From Agapetus fuscipes (lineage: Eukaryota > Arthropoda > Insecta > Trichoptera > Glossosomatidae): 64,000 bases of DNA. The notes under the pieces are model-generated. The model did not search any database. It was not told the DNA's origin and saw only the letters and a list, made by a program, of their open reading frames with translations. The DNA lies in the NCBI GenBank assembly GCA_951799405.1, contig OX637333.1:12895960-12959959 (forward strand), written 5' to 3'. The position numbers and the translations under genes were made by a program. Below, in pieces: positions 51,365 to 63,100 of this stretch (its first letter is position 1; each line of letters starts with the position of its first letter).

Positions 51365-52095
51365 GATTTCAGAAATGGACTATCTAAGAAGTATGATTGG
51401 GAAAAAAACGAAGTGACAGGGTGAGGAATGATCTTGTACGAGCAGAATGTGGTGTAAGAAAAAGTGTGAAATTGAAGATTAAAAGAAGTTTGCTAAGATG
51501 GTTCGGGCATATGGAGAGAATGAGTGATGAAAGACTGACGAAGAAAGTATATGTTGCAAGAATAGATGGATGTCGTGGTAGAGGAAGACCGAGAAAAGTA
51601 TAGATGGATCAAATTTTTGAAATAGCGAATGAATGGGATTTCCAGAGTCATAATAAGAGGAGGGCTTGTATGAAAAAGGTAATGACTCTGGATGAAATGA
51701 AAGAAGTATGCAACGACAGGAAGAAGTGGCGGCTAACCTGCAATGTTGATTTGTAATGTTGGTTTATTAATTTGTTACATTTTTTGGATAGGAAATTATT
51801 GACTTTTTTGTATAGATTTCTTTTTATGGTTTTGTTCTTTTTTTATACTTAAACGTTATTTATTATTTGTATTCTTTGACTTATAGGTTAGTATGAGACT
51901 GACCACTCATACTGTAAAAAATGGTTCACTTTGCCAATGTCACCCCTGTGTTAGGAAAGGTCGGAAAAAGTTGTAGCGCTTATGTTCATTTGAGGTTTGG
52001 ATTTTATTTGTAAGAACACATTCAGCATTTGTACGCGCGAACTACACGTGTTTGTTTGTGGGCATGCATCTGAGAGCTTTAAATGAATATATTAT
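51365..52095 (+). mobile_element. Family A RT C terminus and 3' UTR, nested in a hAT element
   Basis: MERMSDERLTKKVYVARIDG and CRGRGRPRKV are followed by a TAG where relatives read tryptophan, so the ORF is broken. The tail runs to TTTAAATGAATATATTATGG. Confidence 0.9.
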
Positions 52096-52099
52096 GGTA

Positions 52100-52190
52100 A
52101 TCCGGTTGATAGCTCAGTTGGTAGAGTGCTTGCATTCTACCCCGTAAGCTCGGGTTCGAATCCCACCGAGGAGGGTGTCAGAAATGATTT
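52100..52190 (+). mobile_element. T1 SINE head fragment
   Basis: CCGGTTGATAGCTCAGTTGG and GGGTTCGAATCCCACCGAGG, then GAAATGATTTCC; the rest is replaced by T-rich sequence. Confidence 0.85.
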
Positions 52191-53059
52191 CCTATTTTTT
52201 TTGTCTTTCCATTTTTTTTTTCCATTTTTATGTTTTAATTTTGTTCTGTCATTCTAAGTTTTCAAATTTTTGTTGTTTAATTAGTTTTTAATATGTTTTT
52301 TTCAATTTTTGATTTCATGGTTTGTTTTATGTAATAGTTTTTAATTTTTATATGCGTTATTTTTTTCTGTCATTCTATGTTTTCAAATTTTTGTTGATTT
52401 CATGGTTTGTTCTATGCAATAGTTGTTAATTTTTATGTGTAATTTTTTATTGCCTTTTGAATTTTTTTTTTCATTTTTGAATGCTTGTTTTAAATTATTA
52501 AATTCTTTCTATTTTAATTTTCTTTCATATTTTTTTTAAAGTTAATACTTTTTTGTCTAGACTTTTTTCCGTTTTCGTTTTTGTTTTCTTTTTTAATTTT
52601 TCTTTGTTTAATTTTAGATTTCATATTTTTTATTTAATTTGTTTTCTTCAATTTTTATGTTGTAAGACTATTTCTGTCTTTTCCATTATTTTTTTAATTT
52701 GTGCTTTCTAAATATTGAATTTCAAATTATTCTACATTCGTACATTTTTTTATAGTTTAATTTTTTGTACTCTTGTCAAATTTTCATTTTTGTCCATTTT
52801 TTATTTTTTATGAAATTTATTAACAAATGTATTATTTTTCAAAAAAATTTTTTGGACATGTATCCCTTCTCTAAGTTTATATTTTCCACCATTTGATTAG
52901 CTGTCAACTGTATTGTCATATTTTTTTTTTAATAAATGGTTACTACGTTCCTTTTTTTCGTATGAATTTGAATTTTCGAATGGCGAATAGGGGGGGGGGG
53001 GGGCGCCTTAAAAAATCTCGCCCAGGGCGCTAGGAGTGCTAAAACCGGCACTGTACCTA

Positions 53060-53255
53060 TAGCAGACACGTAAAAGTCCGCGCTTACACATGTCGCATGA
53101 CGCGTATTTCCGAAATAAAACCCGAGCTTCAAAAAAACACAAACCCTACAACTCATGCCGTTCTTTCCTGAAATAGGGTTGACATTGGAAAACAGGAACC
53201 ATTTTTTACAGTATGGGTGGTCAGCTACGTCCTGAACTATGAGTCAAGGATCTTC
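53060..53255 (-). mobile_element. Family A 3' tail, diverged
   Basis: AGCAGACACGTAAAAGTCCG to CTGAACTATGAGTCAAGGAT. It is the target of the hAT element at 51017. Confidence 0.8.
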
Positions 53256-53614
53256 ATCGCATATATTTATTATAATTCTTAGGGTGTATTGCGTCTACCT
53301 GTATGCATTAAATATAACTTATTAAGTCAAGAAATGCTCTTCGCTAGATTGAAAAAAATATCTAGGCACCTTTATCAAAAGGTTCTGCTAGCTCTTGGCC
53401 GTCACTGAGCCAAATACCTACTTTAAAAAATCCTGGCGTGAAACTTAGGGATGGGGAAAAATACTTACCTATTAATAGATATTTGAAAAAATATCCAAAA
53501 CCGTATCGATAATTTTTAAATATCAAATCAAATAAAATATCGAAAAATCGTTTTTTTTTTCATAGTGAAGCTGAGTTGAAATAAAAAAAAAAAGTGGTTG
53601 GTAACATTTTTTAA

Positions 53615-53765
53615 ACAGGGACCACTTTGATTGTAAGTATTGTTTCGACCAGGGACTACTTTGATTGTAGTATTGTTTCGACCAGGGACCACTTAGATTG
53701 TAGGTTTTGTTTCGACCAGGGACCACTTAGATTGTAGGTTTTGTTTCGGCCAGGGACCACTTAGA
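53615..53765. repeat. 33-34-bp tandem repeat, about 4.5 copies
   Basis: Units contain CAGGGACCACTTAGATTGTA then GGTTTTGTTTCGAC. On minus the array is in an ORF reading PWSKQY-type repeats, with no other coding support. Confidence 0.92.
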
Positions 53766-53769
53766 TGTT

Positions 53770-55765
53770 TTTTTTATCATCTGGGACCACACGTTATAAG
53801 AAGACCCTCCCACGCGCACCTTTCGAGGCTCACGCGGACAGCCTGACGCTGACTGGTGACGACCAAGTTCGAAGAGGGCTCATGAGGTGTGTATTACACT
53901 CAAGCATCGCTCATGTAATAAATTCCCTTACCTATTTTATTAAAAAAAATACTTACCAATGTTTATGAGTCGTTGTTATATTATTTCGATGATATCCATT
54001 GCTTTTGTTATTTCTTAATAATTTTGTTCAGAAAAATTGTTAAATTAGGCACAAAAAACAATACTTTAATGTAATATGTGGATAGGTATTTTAAAACAGT
54101 TAAGAATGTGTAAATTATAAAAGTGAAAGAAAAGTATTTACTGGCAATCTTTCAAGATTAAAAGTAATTTTATCCAAGTAGGTAGATTTAAAAAAAAAAT
54201 AGGTAAGTAGGTATATTTAAAATTTGTATTCAAAGCAAACACTAAAATTTCTGAAGTAGATAGTTATTTTATCATTTGTATTTGAAATCAAATTTCCCAA
54301 AGTCCAAAATTAGAGCTCTAGGCATGGAGGTATCGATGGCTGTAGGTACCTATTCTTTATTAAAACTCAAATCGGATGACAACATCCCCTTGTTTTGATG
54401 TTCTTTTTTCAAATCACAAGACATTATTTACCTGCTTCAAAACGAAAATCCATACATGAAAATTTCTAAGAGTACCTATTCCTTTTTTAAATTCAGATCT
54501 GTTGACAGAATAGGTATATTTCAACTGTTTTGATAATCTTTTTTCAAACACCAAATATCATCAGAATTTATTTCAAAATAAGAATACAGCCGTAAAAACT
54601 ACAAAATAAGAATACAGCCGTAAAAACTACAAAAAATCCCAACTTTTCTATGAAATTACTGAAGCAACAATAACAGCAAAAAAATGGCATTTCTTCATTT
54701 TTATCAAACAAAAAATGCTCCAGATGAAAAGAAATGTAGGTATCCATAGATATCAGATGACTGCTCCATTGAGCATTACATGCAAATACAACGTACTTTC
54801 ACTTTTATTTTACTGGTAAAACACGATCTTTGTAATTCTTCAAGCGACAACAATAATATTCAAAACAAACACATAATGTAAAGTTTCACAAAATATTTTA
54901 TTCAAGTTCTACAATATATTGAATGATTTACACTAACTTTAATTTATAATTTAAGCTATAATGATTTTAGTTAACAATTATTTCGATTTTAGGTTAGAGC
55001 CCGTAAACGCGTCTTCTCACTCCGGCGGTTCAAACTTAACTGAAGAAATCGGTCTTGTATTTTGATTGCAATACTTGCCTCTTATTATTGTTGTAGGTTG
55101 CATTATTGATAAAAACACATTGCAAGGTGGATAAACATGATTATTATACACGCTGCATGAGTTACATATTTGTGTAAAAACTGCCTACCTATAAAAGCAA
55201 GTATTTTTAAAGTTTATTACAGATTTGCTACCTACTTTATTCATAACTTCTTTAAAATATGTTACTTTTCAGTGTCTATATTTATGAGAAGAAGTTTTTG
55301 CTCTCAAATCTGAGAAACTTATTTTCTTTTGTATCCTGAGGAAGCCTAAATGATCAAATAGGGTAAGATATTTTCAAACCTTTTTTATTTTGTGTATTTT
55401 TTACCTAATTTCTGTTATCAGTCGATATTCGGAAGATTTCACCGTTAGAAATCGATTATAAATTCGTTACTTACTTATTATAAATTTTCAAATCAAATAT
55501 TGTGATCATTTCACAAATAGCATGGACTCGGCACAAAATTCACAAATAGCATGGACTCGGCACACAATTCACAAATAACATGGACTCGGCACACAATTCA
55601 ATTTCGTGTTTTTTGTCGGCGGGCACGCTTGTATGGTCCCTAAGAAACTAACAACAAATATTTATGTACCTTTCACCTGGTAATTCGGCCGTATGTGAGC
55701 TCTAATAAGCTGATTAAAAAATGTTATTTGTACATCTATAACAAAATATTAGTAAATAATACTTA
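53770..55765. other. No gene seen; T2 fragment and short tandem repeats
   Basis: 53845-53935 is a T2 SINE 3' fragment (+). 54583-54638 holds a 28-bp unit twice (AATAAGAATACAGCCGTAAA). 55515-55600 holds a 30-bp unit three times (TCACAAATAGCATGGACTCG). 55610-55740 resembles the foldback family. The rest is AT-rich. Confidence 0.65.
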
Positions 55766-55769
55766 ATAA

Positions 55770-56360
55770 GTAATATCAGGATGAATCACACCTGAAGAAC
55801 CCTCTGCGAGCTTGGTGGTCGCTGTAGAAAGCGCCAATTCCAAGCAAGATCTAGTTGCTGTAGGGTTGGATGGACCTTTAGTGACCGGTCTTTGGTAAAG
55901 GTATATGAATCAAATACACGTTTATTTATTCGAAAAGAATTGATTAATATATTTAAAAATAACACAATTATTTTCATAAAAACAAACAAATTTAAACGTT
56001 GTTTGGTTTATATATAAGAATTGTAACTGAAGATGATAGTCAGCTATCGAAAACGTTATTGCAATGTACTCATACAAAGTGGTTAAAACAACGTTTAAAT
56101 ATGTTTGTTTTTATGAAAAGAATTGTGTATTTTTTAAATATATTAATCAATTATTTTCGAATAAATAAACGTGTATTTGATAATGGCTTACCACAGTGCT
56201 TCGCTTGAAGAATTCGTATTTTTGGTATGTGAATGTTTTACCAGCGAAGAGCATATTTGAAAATATAAATGTTTTTTTTTTGCTCCGCCCGGATTCAAAT
56301 CCACAACCTTCCATTTACGAGTCAGAAGTGTTCACCACTAAACTGCGGACCGGTTAAAAG
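55770..56360 (-). mobile_element. T2 SINE split by an inverted-repeat element
   Basis: 55785-55912 has the body (GAACCCTCTGCGAGCTTGGT) and 56225-56358 the remaining body and head (ACCGGT, CTAAACTGCGG) in reverse. Confidence 0.82.
55915..56181. repeat. Inverted-repeat insertion with about 90-bp arms
   Basis: ATCAAATACACGTTTATTTA on the left is mirrored by AATAAACGTGTATTTGAT on the right, with near-complete pairing through ACAACGTTTAAA. The loop of about 85 nt contains AACTGAAGATGATAGTCAGC and ATCGAAAACGTT, a phrase like Penelope-element ends, which are often inserted as inverted pairs. Confidence 0.85.
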
Positions 56361-56778
56361 CACCTAGATTTATTTACTTACTCATTATTTATTTCGAATG
56401 TAAGTGCATTTTCCTTCTGATTTACTTAAAATCAATTATGCATCGAAAAAATATAAAAAAACTGGTGTATTGATATTATGTTAAAAAGTTAGCTCATGCG
56501 TGTGGGTTTCCGCTTTTCTTTATTTTTGCATAACATTTAATAATTTCATTTACCTATATATAAATAAATAAAAACTTCCTTATAACGTCCGTTGGCTCCC
56601 AACAATTTTTGGGTCGCCGTCTCCGCCTATAATCTATGCTAGAGAAATAGTTGTATGGTAGGTTGTTGTAATTTATTTTTAAAATGAAGTTGTGGAAATG
56701 TAAAGACACATAAAAACGATGTGATTCTAAAACGCAGAGTGGAAAAGACAAGAATAAAAAGTCAATATCTATTTGAAT

Positions 56779-57158
56779 TTAGTAATGTTCATACTCAGCA
56801 ATTTTCCCAATGAAATCTTTCATACCAAATCTCTCTCTCCTCATTTGGAATTCAGATTCCACAAAATTAAACTTTTTAACATTATTGTCTTTGTTTTCAG
56901 TCAATTTGAGAGCTGCATTGTCGGCCATCTTGACGTAGTCCGCCATCTTGCCATAACCTGTCATCTTGTCGTAGCCTGTCATTTTGTTGTTACCTGTCAT
57001 CTTACCATAATCTATCATATTTTGTGATTCTTTTGCTGTTTTGGTTGAGCGACTGCCGAGCACCACTTTTGCTAATCGTTCTAGGATAAAGTAAATGATT
57101 TCTACCCCGCTTAAAAAACTGCAACCCAGAAAAAGTCCAGCCGCTCCTCCGAAAGAAA
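56779..57158 (-). CDS. Channel last exon: TM2, filter and cytosolic tail
   Basis: Acceptor TTGATTTCAG; the first two bases finish a codon (phase 1). The exon encodes SFGGAAGLFLGCSFLSGVEI then IYFILERLAK, the DEG/ENaC TM2 signature. About 100 tail residues follow, with a degenerate six-residue repeat (KMTGNN, KMTGYD, KMTGYG, KMADYV, KMADNA), ending IAEYEHY and TAA. Confidence 0.93.
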
Positions 57159-60100
57159 CTGAAATCAATCGGTAAACAATTTTGACACTTGGAAATATTC
57201 TTACTCTATGGAAATATTACTGTCAAATGTTAAAAATGGGTAGGTACTGAAGTTGTAAATAGATGTGTGAGAAGGCAAAAGTTGAATTGGAAGATCGAAC
57301 TCAAAAGCATTGCAACCCAGCTTCTCCAGGTGGTGACCGAGAAGTCGGAAGCTGGGGACAGAAAGAGTTACCACGTGAGGGCAAGGCTCGCAAGCGAAAA
57401 AAATCTAGCATTGACTTACCAACCAAATCCTCGAAACAGAAAAGAATCTGTCGTCTGTATCGTGAGCGGGGAGGCAGGATTCCCATTTTTATTGAAGACC
57501 TCATCGCAAATGGTCCCGACCTCAAAAAGGAACAGAATACAAGTGTTCTCAAATCAATAAACTAATTTGCTTATCAACACATCTAAGGCTAAAGGCCAAC
57601 TTTAAGGACACACAAAATAAAGCGAAGAAGTTGGAAAACATATTTTTAGCAAGCAACCAATAGAAGTAGGAATAGGCTGAAGGTGCGATCTGTACGCAAT
57701 GTAGCAAGACATTGATGACGTCTAGTCAGAATACGTTATTGGCTGGATCACATTCAACAAAGGGACCAGCGAAACTTTGAGAGGATAGTTGGATAAACGG
57801 ACCCAGAGGGGCGCAAGGCAGTGAGAACACCCAGAGCAGATGGCTCGATGAAATTTCGTGCGTTGATTATGGAACTGGAGGAGGAAGGCAATGGACAGGC
57901 AGTGGTAGCTAAGATTGATCAAGGCGGGTAACCCGTCTCAGTTAACCATTTTGACAAAATAAAATAAGGCTCTTCTAACCATCTAGATTCTTTGGATGAA
58001 GCCATCTCAAACGTGGCGTCCAAGCATTGTGGTAAACACGTACAACCAGAAAGTTTCGTCAGTTCATCTTTTTGCTTTGCTAGGCAAGCCATTCCTGCTG
58101 GAGAGCACTGCTTACCAGCTAAAAATTACAAGGAAAGGTTGGCATTACATAGAAAACATAGAAACTACTTAACAATGTCAAGAATTGAAGATCTTCTTAT
58201 ACCTTCTTGGAAATAGAAGAAAGGACGACATCCACACAGTTTTAAGGCCAGTTTGTTGCGACAGTCCCTTCTGCAAATGCCACTGCTATACACCTAAAAT
58301 TAGGTAAAACAACAAATTGAATTTTGTTGACCAAACGACCGTTAAATACCTTCAAACACCTAGAGTCAGAAGCGGCTCATCACTCATGGATGCTGTAGCT
58401 CAAGAGAATGGCAGCCAATAGAGACTTGTAGCAATTCGTGTAGGTATCACGACAAGGCCCGGCTTTTGACAATGATGGCGAAATATTCATTACGTCCTAC
58501 AAGAATATATAGTAAGCTGCTAAAATATATAGTATGTTTGTCAACGACGTTACCATGTTGAAAGCACCGGTTCCCATAGATCACAGAAGTTAAGCAACAT
58601 TGGGCGCGGACAGTACTTGGATGGGTTACCGCTCAGGTACACCGCGTGTCGTTGGCATCTTGGACCGGTCCGTAGTCCAGTGGCAACACTTCGGACTCGT
58701 AAATGGTTGTGGATTCGAATCCCGGCGGAGCACAACAAATATACCATAATATTTCGAATGTGCTCTTCGCTGAGTTGAAAAATTCATAAACCTTTACCAA
58801 AGACCGGTCATTGAAAGGTCCATCCAACCTTACAACAACTGGGTCTTGCTTAAGAATTTGCGCTTTCTACAGCGACGACCAAGCTCGCAGAGGGCTCTTG
58901 AGGTGTGATACACATGAAAACAGCGCTCACCAAATAAATCATCCTAATAAATTTATTATTATTAATCTGACAAGGATGAAAAAGTTGAAAAAAGGTGTGA
59001 AGAAAAAGTCAATATCGCAAAATCATTGACTTACCGATTCTTTGTCCGGATGTACAGGCTCATCAAAGTAACGGCATCGTCTTTGATCCCACGTGAGCTC
59101 CCTGACATCTTTCGAAGATTTCGTTTCAACCACCTTCCAGTCTGTGTTTAGATCCTGACCCTTGCACAGAGTGGAGACTAGTTCCGTGGATATGTCAGCA
59201 ATGTCGTAGGGAGAATGTGCGTAGTACTGAAAACCAGAATGGAATCGAAATATGGTACAAAAGAGCTGAACTGTCGATAGTTGTGCGGAGGTATCGAAGA
59301 GTGCTGGAATATTTCGCTCTGAGAAATAATTAGCTCAATTTTCGTTCAGTGGATTAATTCAAAGCATTTGTGTACGGAAAATTAAAATAAATCAACACAG
59401 TATGTATTTGACGATCACGTTTTTGCAGTAGCTAAGCTCAGGCCTTTATCTACTTCAAAAGATTTGGGACATTGCTCAAAGATCTTCGAGAGTGAAATCA
59501 ACAATTTTTAGTTCGTGTTTGAAATAACAGCTATAATCTTAGTTGCGTTATATAAATATGATGGAAAAAGTCGGTCAGAGTTATGGCCGAGGGGTAGAGG
59601 CGCATGTTCGACTAGCGTATTTGGAACCGAGTAACGTCTCGAATCTTGCGTCTAGCCTACTTGACCATAACTTCGACCCTGGTTCAATAGATGCCATTGC
59701 ATGCACACAAGCTTCTGCTTTCGCCAGGCAAAATAGGTTGGCGGATTGCATTCCTTTCCACAAATCTATTAAAAAAAAAAAAAAAAAATCATCATTTTTG
59801 TATAATTTTTACTTTCTTGGTATAGCCGAAGGCTATAAAAGAAAGTTATGATTTGGTGTGAAAAATTTTTTTCGAGGTTTTCACGGAAATGAGTTGTCCT
59901 GGTGCAGGGCATGCCAAAAAACACTATCTTTCAAAAACGTCCGTCTGTATGTGTGTGTGTATGTATGTATGTGTGTGTGTCACTTTCCAAAGTATAAGAC
60001 CTAGAGATACCAAATTTTGGCTACATCAACTTTTTTGGACATGTATTAAGTATATTTAACATGGCATTACACCAACTTGAAAATTCAAGATGGCTGCCAT

Positions 60101-63100
60101 ACAAAAAAAACATAAAATTGCACTTTTCTCAAAAACGGCTTCAAGAATTTTTCTTAAATTTTCAGAGTTGCCACTAATTAATTTTTAACTTAATAAATTA
60201 GTTATAACAACACTCTTACTAATCTGTGTCTATGGGCTGCGATATAAAAAAAAACAAACGATTGTGATTTTCTCGAAAGTTAAGGGGTCAACAAAAATAT
60301 AATGTTGAACAATATTATGGACAACATAAATTTCTACAAGTTTACAAAAAAAATTTTTTGAAAAAATAAATATAAAGCACCGTTTACACGACCTGAAATT
60401 TTAAATCGAAAATATTACAAAAACCTATTAAAATGCAAGATATTTAAATTTGTTTTAGATTTGATAGAAAGAACAAGCTTATTCCTTTAATTCTTAATCA
60501 TTTTTTTTTTACTTTTTTGAAAATTCAAGATGGCTTCCGAAGAGCTGAAAATTTAAAATGCGATTTTCTCAAAAACGGCTCCGACGATTTTTCTTAAATT
60601 TTTTGTGAATTCATTTATATAATAGTGCTATCTAAAACCTATAATCATTTCTTCATCATAATCTCGGTTTAGGGAGTTGCCATATAAAAGAAAAAAATAA
60701 TGGAAAAATTCTCGGCAGTTAGAGGGTTAATAAAAAAATAATGTAGCACAAATGTAAAACAATAATAATAACCTATATATTGCCATCATTATTTTTTCCA
60801 AAAAGTGAATCAAAAGTATAGCCGCCATAAAAAGTGAAAATTTTCCATACAAAATGTATTAGCAATTTTCTTGGTAGTCAAAGGGTTAAAAATAGATAAA
60901 AGGCTGCGATTCTTAAAATTTTATAAATAATCAGTCGTTACTTTTTCAAAATATAACTAAAAAGTTTACCCACCATACAAAGTCCTGTTTGCATACAGAA
61001 GGGTTCAATGACCTTCTATAATAATCTAGAATATAAGTTGCAATGAAATATAAACATTCAAAACTAATATGAAATGCATGCCCACAAACAGGTACGTGTA
61101 AGTTCGCGCTTACGAATGCTGAATTTGTACTTACAAATTAAAACCAAATCTCAAATGAACATAAAACCTGCAACTCTTGCCGACCTTCCTTGAAACAGGG
61201 GTGACATTAACAAAGTGAATTATTTTTTACACTTTGGGAGGACTGAGAAATGCGAGAAAATTGAGATAAGACTGAATGAAAAAAGAGTGGAGGTCGTGAA
61301 AGAATTTGATTATCTGGGAAGCAAGTTTGAGTCGAATGCGAAATTGACGAAATAATTGGAAAAGCGCGCTAGTAGAGGAAGAAGTGTAATGGAAACGATT
61401 GGAAGCATTATAAGGAATAGGAAACTTACGAAGAATATGAGATCGGCGGTCCACAATGGCATATTGGTTGGTGGAAGTGAGGCTTAATGAATGTGAGCTG
61501 AGTAAAGTATGTAAGTACGGTTGAAATGGCTTACCTGAGAGCAATGGCTGGAAAGACACTGAGTGATAGAGTACGTAATGCTTGAGTGATGAACGAGTGT
61601 GGTATAAAAGAGAATATGAGAATGAAAGTACAAAAAAGTACGATGAGATGGTTCAGACATCTTGAAAGAATGGATGATGAACAACTAACGAAGAAAGTGT
61701 ACAAAGGAAATGTCAGAGGAAAGCGTGGAAGGGGAAGGCTGAGGAAAGAATGGTTAGACCAAATAGGTGAGATTGCGAAAGAATGGATCCTGCAGAGTGA
61801 GAATAAGAGAAGAGTATGTATGAAAAAGGTGATGACAGCAAAAAGTGGAGGCGCATCTGCGGAGGTACCGGCCACCCCTAATGAAACGGTGGCAGGATAC
61901 AGTACAGTACAGAGGTCAGCTTCATACCAACCTATGAGTCGAGGATCTTTCTTGTGTAATTGGCGCTTTTTCCAGAGAAGACCAACCTCGCAGAGGGCTC
62001 TTGAGGTGTGATTCACACAAAACGGCGCTCACCAAATAAATCATCCAAATATTTTTTATTCACTTAAGAATTTATATGGCTATTTCCATACTCGCACGGG
62101 TATGCAGGTACACACCGCGGTGGAATAAAATTGATTTATTATCGATATATTATATTTTCATTGAAACTGCATAAGCTGGTAGATGATTATAGCTTTACAT
62201 ACGTCATACAGTGGGTTAATTTTTGCAAGAAAGTCGAGTGCAGATTCTGTGCAATTTATTTTTGATAGATTCGTGTTATATATATTCGTAAAATGTAATT
62301 TATTACTTGTGTCCGTAACTTATAGGTTGCCGTTGGTAAATGTCTGATCACCCATACTGTAAAAATAGTTCACTTTTCCAATGTCATCGCTGTTTCAAGG
62401 AAGGTTGGCAAGAGTTGCAAGGCTTGTGTTCATTTGAGATTTGGGATTTTACATAAGTTCACATGCGGCATGTAAAGCGCGAGCTTATACGTGTCTGCTT
62501 GTGGGCATGCATTTCATATGAATCCTGAATGTAATAATCTTTGCCACTTAGATTATTATATATCGTTATAGATCATGAATGTTTAGCTTACCGTTGCGCA
62601 GATATCGTTTATTTCAGTTCGCAAGTAACAGGGATGTGTTATGTAGTGGCAAGATTTTGGTGTTGTTATAAAAGTTGTTTCTTCACTCGAATCCAGTCTA
62701 CAAAAACAATTTACATGCGTTTTTAAAACATCAGTTCTTACTTCGAGGAGTTAGTCAAAAATAAGCTTTTATAAATTTTGTGCAAGGATCGAAATAATGG
62801 CGGTTGATTTGCAATGTTGGCACTGTTGGCAGCTAGGGCATGTAATTTTAGTTTTAAATTTAATTTAATTCAGTTTAGGTAATTTTAATTTGATTTTGAG
62901 TCTGCTAAGTATTTCACTTTGGGGCTGTCCATATATTACGTCATTCACATTAAGGGGGGGGGAGTCTGGTCTGCGGATGATGGCAAATGATGTACGAGTA
63001 CCAAAAGTGACGTCGTTCTTGTAAATACCAATTTCTACAAAATGTACAAAATATTATGTAAGTAATATAACATTATTAATTATTAAGCTCATCCATTATT

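Larger units (their letters stand above)
51017..53053. mobile_element. hAT-type transposon, 2037 bp with internal insertions, TSD TACCTATA
   Basis: Left end CAGGGCCGGCGCTAGGG and right end (reverse) CAGTGCCGGTTTTAGC; internal GC-rich inverted parts (GCGCCCTGGGCG) extend the match. TACCTATA lies at 51009-51016 and 53054-53061. Inside are a family A 3' end (+), a T1 head, about 700 bp of T-rich simple sequence and a long G run at about 52990. No hAT transposase was found. Confidence 0.9.

Noticed and set aside
52190..52900. AT-rich replication origin or scaffold attachment region
   Set aside because: T-rich simple sequence inside a transposon; no specific motif supports such a role.
57992..58216. 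Missing cysteine-rich channel exon
   Set aside because: It is on the wrong strand and lacks the cysteine spacing; the minus strand there is not open with suitable splice sites.
58540..58657. A functional 5S rRNA gene
   Set aside because: It is fused to a SINE, has many substitutions, no T-run terminator after it, and a sister copy with the same fusion exists.
61531..62016. Minus-strand 161-codon ORF
   Set aside because: It is the antisense of the RT pseudogene at 61235-61930.
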